From NCBI RefSeq assembly GCF_031085165.1, contig NZ_JAVHTY010000004.1:124001-188000 (forward strand): a stretch of DNA of 64,000 nucleotides, read 5' to 3'. Shown here piece after piece: positions 28,610 to 37,553 of the stretch (position 1 is its first letter; each line of letters opens with the position of its first letter). Origin of the DNA: Pseudomonas sp. 102515. Lineage in GTDB: Bacteria; Pseudomonadota; Gammaproteobacteria; Pseudomonadales; Pseudomonadaceae. Position numbers and translations under genes: made by a program. Under the pieces are notes generated by a model. That model did no database searches, was not told where the DNA came from, and worked only from the letters and a program-made list of their open reading frames with translations.

Positions 28610-29346
28610 CAGCACAGCCCTCCGTTGACCGCCAGCACCTGGCGGGTGATGTAGCCGGCCTCGGGGGCGAGCAGGAAGGCCACGGCGTGGGCCACCTCCT
28701 CGGGGGTGCCCATGCGTCCGGCCGGTATCATCTCGAGGATCTTGTCCACCGGCACGTGCTCGTCGAGGATCTCGGTGTCGATCAGCCCCGGAGCCACGCA
28801 ATTGACGGTGATCTTGCGCTTAGCTAGCTCCACCGCCAGGGCCTTGGCGGCGCCGATCAGGCCGGCCTTGGAGGCACTGTAGTTGACCTGGCCGCGATTG
28901 CCGATCAGCCCGGAGACCGAGGTGATGCAGACGATGCGCCCGGGCGCGCGGCGGCGGATCATCGGCATGACCACCGGGTGCAGCACGTTGTAGAAGCCGT
29001 CGAGATTGGTGCGCAGGACCATGTCCCAGTCTTCGCCGGTCAGCGCCGGGAAGGCGCCGTCGCGGGTCAGGCCGGCATTGCAGACCACCCCGTAGTAGCC
29101 GCCGTGGGCTTCGGTGTCGGCGTCGAGGATGGCCGCGCAGGCGGCGCGGTCGCCGACGTCGAATTGCAGCACCCGCGCCGTGCGGCCCAGGGCCTCGACC
29201 TCGGCGCGGACGGCCTCGGCTTCCTCGCGACGGCTGCGGCAGTGCAGCACCAGGTCGTGCCCGGCGGCGGCCAGGCGCAGGGCGATGGCGCGGCCCAGGC
29301 CGCGGCTGGAACCGGTCACCAGGACCGGAGCGGGGGCGACGCTCAT
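28609..29346 (-). CDS. APE 3-ketoacyl-ACP reductase (FabG-like, ApeQ-type)
   Basis: This 245-residue short-chain dehydrogenase has the nucleotide motif TGSSRGLG (residues 11-18) and active-site Ser143, Tyr156 and Lys160 in NYSASKAG. It reduces the beta-keto group after each condensation. Its start overlaps the dehydratase stop by four bases (ATGA), and its stop overlaps the next ketosynthase, so the three are translated together. Confidence 0.92.
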   Translation of the reverse strand: MSVAPAPVLVTGSSRGLGRAIALRLAAAGHDLVLHCRSRREEAEAVRAEVEALGRTARVLQFDVGDRAACAAILDADTEAHGGYYGVVCNAGLTRDGAFPALTGEDWDMVLRTNLDGFYNVLHPVVMPMIRRRAPGRIVCITSVSGLIGNRGQVNYSASKAGLIGAAKALAVELAKRKITVNCVAPGLIDTEILDEHVPVDKILEMIPAGRMGTPEEVAHAVAFLLAPEAGYITRQVLAVNGGLC

Positions 29347-29792
29347 GGCGCGGGCTCCTTTAGATACAGATCCGCGTGGGGCGGACGATAGACGTTCAAA
29401 CGGGCGCTGGCCTGACAGCCAGGACCCTGCAGGTGGCAGTCGAAGATGGCCATGCCATCGTCGTTCTGCAGTGCCGGCTGGGCCTGGATGCGCAACTCAC
29501 CGCCGGCGGGAAAGGCTGCCACGTCGCAGGCGAACTGGCGGGTGCCGAGCAGGAAACCCAGGGCCGGGGCCTCGCCGCGGCGCCGCGCCTGGCAGCCGGC
29601 GAAGGCGGCCACGCTCTGCGCCATCAGCTCCACGCCGATCCAGGCCGGCAGGGCGCCGTCGGCGTCGGTGAAGAGTCCGGGACGCACCACCAGGCGGGTC
29701 TCGATGCCCTGGTCGTCGCAGGCGAGGATCTCCTCGATCAGCAGCATGTCGCCGGCGTGGGGCACCAGCGCGGCGAGGGGCCAGGGGATCAT
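29343..29792 (-). CDS. APE hotdog dehydratase (ApeP-type)
   Basis: The 149-residue hotdog-fold protein starts at the ATG at 29792. LVPHAGDMLLIEEIL (about residue 9) and WIGVELMAQSVAAFAG (about residue 51) are the conserved dehydratase segments, with His and Glu likely catalytic. In studied aryl-polyene systems this subunit pairs with a second hotdog protein to make a heterodimeric dehydratase. Here that partner appears to be the C-terminal domain of the ligase gene at 39194-40840. It overlaps both neighbours by four bases. Confidence 0.85.
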   Translation of the reverse strand: MIPWPLAALVPHAGDMLLIEEILACDDQGIETRLVVRPGLFTDADGALPAWIGVELMAQSVAAFAGCQARRRGEAPALGFLLGTRQFACDVAAFPAGGELRIQAQPALQNDDGMAIFDCHLQGPGCQASARLNVYRPPHADLYLKEPAP

Positions 29793-30973
29793 GGCGTGGC
29801 TCCGAGGATGAGGCTGACGTTGCTGCCGCCAAAGGCGAAGCTGTTGCTCATGGCGTGGCGACGACCGTCCAGGCGGCTGTCGGCGTGGGTCAGCGCCAGG
29901 CGTGGCAGGGCCGGATCGGCTTGGCCATCCCAGCGCTGCGGCGGCAACTGGCCGGCCGGGTTGAGGACCGGGTCCAGGGTCAGCCAGGCGAAGGCGGCTT
30001 CCAGGGCGCCGGCGGCGCCGAGGGTATGGCCGGTCAGCGGCTTGGTCGAGGAGCAGGGCACCCCGGCCGGGAATACCTGGTGGGTGGCCTGGCTTTCCAT
30101 GGCGTCGTTGTGTGGCGTGGCGGTGCCGTGCAGGTTGAGATAGCCGATATCGCCTGGCCGCAGGGCGCTGGCACGCAGGGCCACCTGCATGGCCTGGACG
30201 GCACCGCGGCCGCTGGGATCGGGGGCGGAGATATGGTGGGCATCGGAACTGGCGCCGCCGCCGAGCAGCGCGATGGGGCCGGGTTCGCGGGTCAGCAGAA
30301 ACAGCGCCGCCCCCTCGCCGATGTTGATGCCACAACGATTGACCGAGAAGGGATTGCACAGCGACTCGCTGACCGCTTCCAGGGCGGCGAAGCCGTTCAG
30401 GGTCAGGCCGCAGAGGCTGTCGACGCCGCCACAGAGCACGGCGTCGCAATGGCCCTGGACCAGCAGCCGGCGGGCGCTGAGCAGGGCGCGGGCGCTGCTG
30501 GTGCAGGCGGTGGAGAGACCATAGCAGGGGCCGCTCAGGCCCAGGTAGCGGGCGAGGAAATCCGCCGGCGCCACCAGTTCCTGCTGGGCGTACTGATAGC
30601 CCTCGGGCAACTGGCCGCTGCGCTGGTGCACGGCGATGCCCAGGCTGGCCTCGTGGATGCCGGAGGTGCTGGTGCCCAGCACCACGCCGATGCGCGCGGG
30701 GCCATGGCGCTCGATGGCCTGGCGCACCTGGAGCTCGATCTCGGTCAGGGCCGCCAGCAGGAGCTGGTTGTTGCGACTGAAATAGGGCGTCCAGGCCGCT
30801 GGCCAGGCCGGCAGCGGGGCGGTGACGGTACCCACCGGTGGCTGGCGCTCGGGAATCCAGCCCGGGGTGGGCTGCATGCCGGCGGTGTCGCCGGCGAACA
30901 GGCCGCGCGCCACCTCGGCCTTGCCCTGGCCCAGGGCGCAGAGCAGGCCCAGGGCATTCAGGTAGGCGCTCAA
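29789..30973 (-). CDS. APE ketosynthase (ApeO-type)
   Basis: The 394-residue condensing enzyme has active-site Cys157 (LSTACTSSARAL), His in NLHGTATPHND and His in KPLTGHTLGA. It is the catalytic partner expected to pair with the Cys-less chain-length-factor-like protein at the start of the operon. It performs the iterative malonyl condensations that build the conjugated chain. It overlaps the DUF3261 gene before it and the dehydratase gene after it by four bases each. Confidence 0.9.
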   Translation of the reverse strand: MSAYLNALGLLCALGQGKAEVARGLFAGDTAGMQPTPGWIPERQPPVGTVTAPLPAWPAAWTPYFSRNNQLLLAALTEIELQVRQAIERHGPARIGVVLGTSTSGIHEASLGIAVHQRSGQLPEGYQYAQQELVAPADFLARYLGLSGPCYGLSTACTSSARALLSARRLLVQGHCDAVLCGGVDSLCGLTLNGFAALEAVSESLCNPFSVNRCGINIGEGAALFLLTREPGPIALLGGGASSDAHHISAPDPSGRGAVQAMQVALRASALRPGDIGYLNLHGTATPHNDAMESQATHQVFPAGVPCSSTKPLTGHTLGAAGALEAAFAWLTLDPVLNPAGQLPPQRWDGQADPALPRLALTHADSRLDGRRHAMSNSFAFGGSNVSLILGATP

Positions 30974-31470
30974 GGCGCGGACTCCGGCAGCAGGGTCAGG
31001 CGATAGCGCGACCCGTCCGGCGCCTCCAGCTCCAGGCGGTCGGCAGCGGGATAGCGTACTTGCCAGTCCTTGAGGCGGCGGCTGCCGTCGGCGGCCCTGT
31101 GCCAGTCGCCCGCGGCATAGGCCCGCGGCAACTGGTCGGCGGGGGTCAGGGCGAACAGCAGCACGCTGAAGAAGGTGCGCGCCCGGGGATTGGGCGGTAA
31201 GAGGCCGTCGGCGTGCCAGGCGCCGTCGAGCAGCCGCTGGCGCCCCTGGGGCACGCCCAGGGGATCGAACAGGGAAAAGCGCAGGGCGGCGCCCTCCGGC
31301 TGGATGGCCAGCAGCAGGGCGTCGCTGCCCTCCACGGTCTGGCGTTCCACCTGGTAGACCAAGGCGCGCGCCAGCGGGGGCGGACTGCTGGGCAGCGGCG
31401 GCTGGCTGGCGCAGGCGGCGAGCAGCAGCAGGCAGGCCAGCGCGAAGACGAGGGGACGGGGCAGGGTCAT
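30970..31470 (-). CDS. DUF3261-type lipoprotein of the APE cluster
   Basis: The 166-residue protein has a lipoprotein signal (FALACLLLLAACAS, lipobox LAAC). The mature part contains DALLLAIQPEGAALRFSLFDPLG and TFFSVLLFALTPADQLP, which look like the DUF3261 lipoproteins found in aryl-polyene clusters. It likely sits in the outer membrane and helps insert or anchor the polyene lipid. The role is inferred from context. It overlaps both neighbours by four bases. Confidence 0.8.
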   Translation of the reverse strand: MTLPRPLVFALACLLLLAACASQPPLPSSPPPLARALVYQVERQTVEGSDALLLAIQPEGAALRFSLFDPLGVPQGRQRLLDGAWHADGLLPPNPRARTFFSVLLFALTPADQLPRAYAAGDWHRAADGSRRLKDWQVRYPAADRLELEAPDGSRYRLTLLPESAP

Positions 31471-32714
31471 GCAGGATGGGCCGAATTCAGCTGGCAGAGC
31501 TCGACGAGCAGGCGCAGGCGCCGCTTGGGCTCCTTGACGAAGGGGTTGCGAAGATCCCAGGCGTAGCCGGCGAGAATGGCGCAGATCATGCGCCTGATCT
31601 CGGGATCGGCGTGTTCGAAATAGATGACGTCCTGGAAGCTGCCATCGTACCAGCCCTCCACATAGGCACGGAACGTATCGACGCCCGCCTTGAGCGGTCG
31701 GGCGAATTCGCCCTCCCAGTCCACCGCCTCGCCACGCAGCTGGCGATCCACCAGCGGCGCGGCCAGGCTGGCCGAACGCAGGGCGATGGTGACGCCCGAG
31801 GAAAACACCGGATCGAGAAACTCGGCGGCGTTGCCCAGCAGGGCGAAGCCGGGGCCGTGCAGGCGCTTGACGTTAGCCGCATAGCCGGCCAGCTCGCGCA
31901 CCGGGGTATCCCAGACCGCATTGTGCAGCACCCGGGCCAGGCTCGGGGTCTCGGCGATCCAGTCGCGCAGACAGGTGGCGAGATCGGGGGCGCGTCCGGC
32001 ATGGCGCTCGGCGGCGGCCACCACCCCGAGCGAGGTGCGGCCATCGCTGAACGGAATGGTCCAGAACCAGACGTCGCGCCAGATCGGGTGGGTGGTGATG
32101 AGGATGCGTTCGCGGTCGAAGCCGGGATCGTCGATGCGATCCTCGACATGGGTGAAAAGGGCGCGGCGCACCGGGAAGTCCGAAGGGGCTTCCAGGTCCA
32201 GCAGGCGGGGCAGCACCCGCCCGTAGCCGCTGGCGTCGAGCAGGAAGTCGGTGGTCAGCGCATAGGCCTGGCCGTCGTCGCCCAGTACCTCGAGGCGGGT
32301 CCTTTCACCGCCTTCGCCCAGGGTCACGGCGGTCACCCGCTCGCCGTAGCGGATCGCCACGCCCTGACGCGCGGCGTCGTCGGCGAGGAGCTTGTCGAAG
32401 GGGCCGCGCTGGACCTGGAAGGTGCGGCGCCCGCCACTGTAGGTGTCGCGAAAGTCGAAGTCGGTGTAGCGCTCGCCCCAGGCGAAGGCCGCGCCGAGCT
32501 TGGTCTGGAAGCCGGCGGCTTCGACCGCGGGCAGCATCCCGGCTTCCTCGACGAAGTCCAGGCTGTGGGAGAGCAGGCTCTCGCCGATGGAAAAGCGCGG
32601 AAAGTGCTGGGCTTCCAGCACCAGCACCGGATGGCCGCGGCGCCTGAGCAGGGCGGCGACCACGGCGCCGGCCGGGCCGGCACCGATGACGACCAGGGGA
32701 TGATGTTCAACCAT
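31467..32714 (-). CDS. FAD-dependent oxidoreductase with halogenase-like motifs (APE cluster)
   Basis: The 415-residue flavoprotein has the FAD motif GAGPAGAVVAALL (from residue 11) and the FSIGESLL segment. It also carries two hallmarks of flavin-dependent halogenases: Lys72 in TKLGAAFAWG, and WxWxIP as W216-F-W-T-I-P221. APE clusters commonly contain an FAD oxidoreductase at this place. Xanthomonadin pathways use a related enzyme for bromination. Whether this one halogenates, hydroxylates or only oxidises the aryl head group cannot be read from sequence. It overlaps the MMPL gene by 8 bases. Confidence 0.82.
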   Translation of the reverse strand: MVEHHPLVVIGAGPAGAVVAALLRRRGHPVLVLEAQHFPRFSIGESLLSHSLDFVEEAGMLPAVEAAGFQTKLGAAFAWGERYTDFDFRDTYSGGRRTFQVQRGPFDKLLADDAARQGVAIRYGERVTAVTLGEGGERTRLEVLGDDGQAYALTTDFLLDASGYGRVLPRLLDLEAPSDFPVRRALFTHVEDRIDDPGFDRERILITTHPIWRDVWFWTIPFSDGRTSLGVVAAAERHAGRAPDLATCLRDWIAETPSLARVLHNAVWDTPVRELAGYAANVKRLHGPGFALLGNAAEFLDPVFSSGVTIALRSASLAAPLVDRQLRGEAVDWEGEFARPLKAGVDTFRAYVEGWYDGSFQDVIYFEHADPEIRRMICAILAGYAWDLRNPFVKEPKRRLRLLVELCQLNSAHPA

Positions 32715-35031
32715 GACGAAGGTCCTTTTCGTGGGAGACGGGGGGCGAGGCCCAGGGCGCCAGCAGGAAGCTGAACACCAGCCCCAGGCTGATGGCCAGG
32801 CCGAAGTTGGCGATAGCCGGGGTACTGCTAAGCATCAGCAGGCCGAACGACAGCCAGCTGCCGACGCCGGACAGCAGGCCGCCGAGCAGACTCACCGCTG
32901 CGCCACCGATGGCCTCGTGCATGAGGATGGCGTAGTCCACGCCGATGGCGGTGATGAGCAACAGGGCGAAGAGGCTGAACAGGGTCAGCGGCTGACCCAG
33001 CCAGCCCAGGCAGGCCAGGGCCGCAAGGGCTGCCAAGAGCGGCAGGCAGACGATACGCAGTGCCGCACGGCGACCGAAGGCCCAGAGCAGCAGGAGCAAG
33101 ATGGCCGCCGAGGCCAGCAGCTTGAGCTCCACCGCCAGGCGCTGGGTATGGAGGAACAGCCCGCGCAATTCGCCCAGGCGATCCACCAGCTGCACGCCGG
33201 GCAAACCCTTGGCCACCGTCTGCAGGACCTGGGCGTTGCCCAGGCCTTGCAGGCTGACCAGGCCGGCCGCGCCGCCATCGGCCCTGCGGCCCAGCCAGAG
33301 CGGTCGCCAGGGTTCGCCCAGGGGGCCGGCTAGGGCCTGGTCGAGACTCAGGTCGGGTAGCTGATGCAGTTGCCTCAGCTCGGCGTCCAGCGCCTCGGCC
33401 GGAATGCCTACCGCCCGCAAGGGTTGCAGGCGCTCGCCCCAACCGGCCAGGGCCTGGCGCAATTCGGCCTGGGCCGCGGCGGGGGCGACCAGGCCGCTGA
33501 GGGCGCGATAGCCCTGCAGCTGGCCCTGACTGACCAGGCTATCCAGGCGCTGACCTAGGGCGGCCTGGCGGCGCAGCACCTCATCGGCATCCACCCCGCG
33601 CACCAGGAAGAACTGGCTGGTGGGTTGCAGCCCGGTAAGGCGGGCGATGGTCTGGGCTTCGCGGGTCAGGGTCGGGTCCTGGCCGAGCCAGAGGCGCAGG
33701 TCGTTCTGCAGGTGCAGTTGCCAGACGCCCGCGCCGCAGAAGGCCAGCAGCGCCAGGAGCAGCGGCAGGCTGCCGGTGCGGGCCAGCAGCCGCAGCCGCA
33801 GGTCGAGCAGGCGCTGCATCAGCCGCAGGGGCGCGGCGGGCGGCGCCAGGTCCAGGCGTTGCCACCCGGCCGGCAAGAGGCAGACGGTGGTGAGGTAGGC
33901 GCCGATCAGGCCGGCAGCGGAAAACACCGCGACCTGGGTCAAGGCCGGGAAGGGCGTGCAGGCCAGCGCCAGGTAGCCGAGCAGGTTGGTGGCCAGGCTG
34001 AGGGACAAACCGGGCAGGGTCTCGCGCAGGATGGCCGTGGCGTCCCAGGGGCCGCCCTTCCAGCTCTTGCTCAGGTAGTGCAGCGGATAGTCGGCGGCCA
34101 CCCCGGTCAGGCTGGCGCCGAGGATCAGGGTGAGGGCGTTGATCTGACCGAACAGCGCCACGCAGGCGGCACTGCCAGCCAAGAGGGCCACGCCCACGGC
34201 CAGGAGGCTGAGCAGCACCCGCCAGCGGCGGAACAGCCCCAGCAGCAGGGCCAGGGTACCAAGGGTGGCGAGGCCGCCGATCAGCGACATCTCGCGGCTG
34301 GCGGTGGCCTGGCCGGCGGCGGCGTATCTCAGGCCACTGGCGGCGAGCAGTTGGCCACCGTCGGCGACCACCTCACGGCGGGCGGCCTCGATCAGGACTT
34401 CCACCTGGGGCGGGGCGTCGAAATCGAAGGCATCGGCGCGGGTACGGGCGCGGACCAGGGCCCAGGTCAGGCCGTCGCCCTGGGTCAGCAGCAGGCCGCT
34501 GCCAGCGTCGAATTGCACCTTGCTGGCCGGGGTGAGCTGGCGCTGCACCAGCAGGCCGAGGCCGAACCAGTCTTGCTCCAGGGGCAGGGCGCCGGCGCCG
34601 GCGAAGGGATCGAAGAGGGCCACGGCGCGGGCTTGCAGATAGCTGTCTGGATCATGCAGGAGCTGGTCACGCGCCGGCCCCGGGGTCAGCGCCAGGCGAC
34701 TGGCCAGCAGTTGCTGGCGCAGGCCGGGCAGGTCCGGCGTCAGCTGCCATTGTACCTTTTCGAACAGCGGCTCCTGGGCCCAGGCCCGGCCCAGGCGTTC
34801 GGCCAGGGCGGGCACCCGCTCGCGCTGGGGATGACCCACCAACAGGAGCACCTCACGATTGAGCGGCTCGGCCATCCGCGCCTCGGCCTGCAGGGTGAGG
34901 GCATCGCCAGCGCCCTGGGGCAGCAGCGCCAGCAGATCGGCGGCCACCGGCGGGCCATGGCGCCACTGCCAGGTGCTGAGCGCCAGCAGGGCCAGGAGCA
35001 ACAGCAAAAAGGGGCGCTGCAGCCGGGTCAC
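32707..35031 (-). CDS. MMPL/RND-type exporter of the APE cluster
   Basis: The 774-residue inner-membrane protein has two similar halves. Each half has one N-terminal helix, a periplasmic loop of about 200 residues and five further helices (for example GLATLGTLALLLGLFRRWRV and LFALLLITAIGVDYAILMH). The GVDYAILMH segment is the family hallmark for proton coupling. In aryl-polyene and xanthomonadin systems it is thought to move the polyene lipid across the inner membrane. It overlaps the LolA-like gene by four bases and the flavoprotein gene by eight. Confidence 0.88.
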   Translation of the reverse strand: MTRLQRPFLLLLLALLALSTWQWRHGPPVAADLLALLPQGAGDALTLQAEARMAEPLNREVLLLVGHPQRERVPALAERLGRAWAQEPLFEKVQWQLTPDLPGLRQQLLASRLALTPGPARDQLLHDPDSYLQARAVALFDPFAGAGALPLEQDWFGLGLLVQRQLTPASKVQFDAGSGLLLTQGDGLTWALVRARTRADAFDFDAPPQVEVLIEAARREVVADGGQLLAASGLRYAAAGQATASREMSLIGGLATLGTLALLLGLFRRWRVLLSLLAVGVALLAGSAACVALFGQINALTLILGASLTGVAADYPLHYLSKSWKGGPWDATAILRETLPGLSLSLATNLLGYLALACTPFPALTQVAVFSAAGLIGAYLTTVCLLPAGWQRLDLAPPAAPLRLMQRLLDLRLRLLARTGSLPLLLALLAFCGAGVWQLHLQNDLRLWLGQDPTLTREAQTIARLTGLQPTSQFFLVRGVDADEVLRRQAALGQRLDSLVSQGQLQGYRALSGLVAPAAAQAELRQALAGWGERLQPLRAVGIPAEALDAELRQLHQLPDLSLDQALAGPLGEPWRPLWLGRRADGGAAGLVSLQGLGNAQVLQTVAKGLPGVQLVDRLGELRGLFLHTQRLAVELKLLASAAILLLLLWAFGRRAALRIVCLPLLAALAALACLGWLGQPLTLFSLFALLLITAIGVDYAILMHEAIGGAAVSLLGGLLSGVGSWLSFGLLMLSSTPAIANFGLAISLGLVFSFLLAPWASPPVSHEKDLRHG

Positions 35032-35612
35032 TGGAAGGCCGCGCGCTGCTCGGCGCTCAGGGTGTCGCCAGGCTGGCCGTCCAGCCTGAGCAGGCTGCGA
35101 TCGCCCTGGGTCTCGCGGATCTCCACCTGTTCGACCAGGGCGCCGCCCTGGATGAGGATGCCGTCGAACACCTGCTTGAGCAGGGCGCCGCGCGGGGTCA
35201 GGCGCAGCTGCCAGTGGCTGGCGTCGCCGCTCAGGGCCAGCTCGAAGTCGCGCTCCAGGCCGCTGCGATCACCGCCGAGCACGGCCAGGAACAGCGCGCT
35301 CTGGCGCGCGGCCAGGTCGCTGCCGGGCAAGGGCGTCCAGCCCGTCGGCGTCTGCTTGGCGATGGCGCCCGGGGTGATGCGATAGGTCTGCGCCAGGGGC
35401 TTTTCCAGCCGCCACAGCAACCCCAGGCCGCGGGCCAGGGTGAAGTGGCCGCGGCTGGTGAGCGGTTGCGGCAGGGCGCGCAGGTAGCGCTGCTGGACGA
35501 AGCTGCCCTCGACCGCCGCGGGGCGCGCCAGTTGGGCGGCCAGGTCGTCGAGGTCGAAGGCCTGGGCCAGGGGCGCGGCCAGGATGAATAGCAGAGCGAT
35601 CAGCGTGCGCAT
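35028..35612 (-). CDS. LolA-like outer-membrane carrier of the APE cluster
   Basis: The 194-residue protein has a signal peptide (MRTLIALLFILAAPLAQAFD) and the LolA-type opening DDLAAQLARPAAVEGSFVQQ, followed by a beta-rich region of alternating hydrophobic residues. LolA proteins carry lipid-modified cargo through the periplasm. This dedicated copy probably carries the polyene lipid from the MMPL exporter to the outer membrane. It overlaps the thioesterase gene by 13 bases and the exporter gene by four. Confidence 0.85.
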   Translation of the reverse strand: MRTLIALLFILAAPLAQAFDLDDLAAQLARPAAVEGSFVQQRYLRALPQPLTSRGHFTLARGLGLLWRLEKPLAQTYRITPGAIAKQTPTGWTPLPGSDLAARQSALFLAVLGGDRSGLERDFELALSGDASHWQLRLTPRGALLKQVFDGILIQGGALVEQVEIRETQGDRSLLRLDGQPGDTLSAEQRAAFQ

Positions 35613-36034
35613 GCCAGGGCCCTCTCCACGGCGTCGATGAAGACCCTGGGCGAAGCCAGCTGCATCTCGCGGCTGGCCAGGTCCACGGCGACTTGCACGG
35701 TGCTGGCGCGGGTCAGGCGCTCACCGGTGGTGGCGTCAGTGATCAGGTAGTTGAGCTTGAGGCGATGCTCCCACTCCACCAGATCGGCGCGGACGCGGAC
35801 GCGTTGCTGGAACAGCAGGGGGCGGATGTAGCGGATCTGCAGGTCGATCACCGGCCAGCCATAGCCGGAGTCGCGCATCTGCAGGTAGTTGTGGTCCAGG
35901 CGGTCGAGCAGGGCGCAGCGCGCCACTTCCAGGTACTTGACGTAATGGCCGTGCCAGGCGATTTCCATCATGTCGACGTCGAAGAAGGGGATCTGCATCT
36001 CCACCTCCACCTGCAGGGCACCGGTCTTACGCAT
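35600..36034 (-). CDS. Hotdog thioesterase (4HBT family) of the APE cluster
   Basis: The 144-residue protein has FFDVDMMEIAWHGHYVKYLE near residue 18, matching 4-hydroxybenzoyl-CoA thioesterase-type enzymes with the catalytic Asp in the FDVDMM segment. It likely releases the polyene or removes stalled chains from ACP. The corresponding gene in described clusters is called apeK. It overlaps the ammonia-lyase gene by 8 bases. Confidence 0.87.
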   Translation of the reverse strand: MRKTGALQVEVEMQIPFFDVDMMEIAWHGHYVKYLEVARCALLDRLDHNYLQMRDSGYGWPVIDLQIRYIRPLLFQQRVRVRADLVEWEHRLKLNYLITDATTGERLTRASTVQVAVDLASREMQLASPRVFIDAVERALACAR

Positions 36035-37553
36035 AGAGCCTCCAGTGGCGGGCGCGGATCAGGGTCAGGGTCTGGCGCAATTCGGCTTCCAGGGCACGGT
36101 CTTCGATCAGCGGCGGGAAGGTCTCGCCCAGCGCGCGGTGCATGGCGGCCAGGGGCGCGGGCGGTTGCACGCCCCGCTCGCACCTGAGCCAGACGCCCTG
36201 CTGGGCGGCCAGCAGGGTGGCGGCGGCCACCTGCTCGGTGAGCTCCAGCACGCGCAGGGCGTCGCGGGCGGCGATGGTGCCCATGCTGACCTTGTCCTGG
36301 TTGTGGCATTCGGTGGAACGGGAGAAGACGCTGGCCGGCAGGGTGCCCTTGAGCGCCTCGGCGGTCCAGGCGCTGGCGCCGATCTGCACCGCCTTGAAGC
36401 CGTGGTTGAGCATGGCGCGTTCGGCGGGCGCGCCGGAGAGATTGCCCGGCAGGCCATGGTTGTAGCGGGCGTCTACCAGCAGGGCGAGCTGGCGGTCGAG
36501 CAGGTCGGCGACGTTGGCCACCAGGGTCTTGAGGCTGTCCATGGCGCAGGCGATGTGGCCGCCGTAGAAGTGACCGCCGTGCAGCACCCGCTCGTCCTCG
36601 GCATCGATCAGCGGATTGTCGTTGGCGCTGTTGAGTTCGGTCTCGATGAACTGGCGCAGCCAGGGCAGGCTGTCGGCCAGGACCCCCAGCACATGGGGCG
36701 CGCAGCGCAGCGAATAGCGATCCTGCAGGCGGTGCAGGGGCGCGGCCGGCCCCTCGGCCGCGAGGTCCGCGCGCAGCCAGGCGGCCACCTGGCCCTGGCC
36801 CGGATGCGGCTTGGCGGCGAACAGGCGCTGGTCGAAGTGCTCGGGATTGCCGGCCAGGGCCACCACGTTGAGCGCGGTGATGCGCGTGGCCAGGCGCAGC
36901 AGGTACTCGGCGCGGGCGAAGGCCAGGCAGGCCAGGCCGGTCATGACCGCGGTGCCGTTCATCAGCGCCAGGGCTTCCTTGGGCCGGAGCACCAGGGGCG
37001 TCCAGCCCAGCTCGGCATGGACATCGGCCGCTTCCCGCACCTCATCGCGCCAGCGCACCTGGCGCTCGCCGCAGAGGGCGGCAGCCACGTAGGACAGCGG
37101 GGTGAGATCGCCACTGGCGCCCACCGAGCCTTCCTCGGGAATCAGCGGCAGGATGTCTTCGCGCAAGAAAGCGGCGAGGCGTTCGAGCAGCTCGACCCGC
37201 ACCCCGGAGACGCCCTGGCACAGCGACTGCAGCCGCGCCGCCAGCACCGCGCGGGTCGCCGCCGGGTCCAGGTGGCGACCCAGGCCGCAGCCGTGGAAGG
37301 TGTAGAGCTGGCGCGGCAGCGCCTCGACCTGGGCCAGGGGTACGGCGACCACGCAGGAATCGCCGTAGCCGGTGGTGATGCCGTAGACCGAACCCTCGCG
37401 GGCCAGCAGCGAATCGACGAAGCGCGCGCCGCGGGCGATGCCGTCGCGAAAGGCCGCGTCGTCCTGCAATTCGGCCTGGGCCCGGCCCTCGGCCAGGGCG
37501 ACCAGGTCTTCGATGGCGAGGGCCTGGCTACCAAAGCGAACACTAGCGTTCAT
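36027..37553 (-). CDS. Aromatic amino acid ammonia-lyase (MIO family) of the APE cluster
   Basis: The ATG at 37553 (MNASVRFGSQALAIEDLV) gives 508 residues, the length of histidine ammonia-lyase-type enzymes. The self-forming MIO cofactor triad is Ala146-Ser147-Gly148 in GSVGASGDLTPLSY, and the catalytic loop tyrosine is Y57 in VYGITTGYGD. At the substrate-selectivity position the protein reads TFHGCG (Phe86-His87), not the SHAxG of histidine lyases, so tyrosine or phenylalanine is the likelier substrate. It would make a cinnamate-type starter for the polyene. A free histidine-degrading role is unlikely given the operon. Confidence 0.88.
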   Translation of the reverse strand: MNASVRFGSQALAIEDLVALAEGRAQAELQDDAAFRDGIARGARFVDSLLAREGSVYGITTGYGDSCVVAVPLAQVEALPRQLYTFHGCGLGRHLDPAATRAVLAARLQSLCQGVSGVRVELLERLAAFLREDILPLIPEEGSVGASGDLTPLSYVAAALCGERQVRWRDEVREAADVHAELGWTPLVLRPKEALALMNGTAVMTGLACLAFARAEYLLRLATRITALNVVALAGNPEHFDQRLFAAKPHPGQGQVAAWLRADLAAEGPAAPLHRLQDRYSLRCAPHVLGVLADSLPWLRQFIETELNSANDNPLIDAEDERVLHGGHFYGGHIACAMDSLKTLVANVADLLDRQLALLVDARYNHGLPGNLSGAPAERAMLNHGFKAVQIGASAWTAEALKGTLPASVFSRSTECHNQDKVSMGTIAARDALRVLELTEQVAAATLLAAQQGVWLRCERGVQPPAPLAAMHRALGETFPPLIEDRALEAELRQTLTLIRARHWRLYA

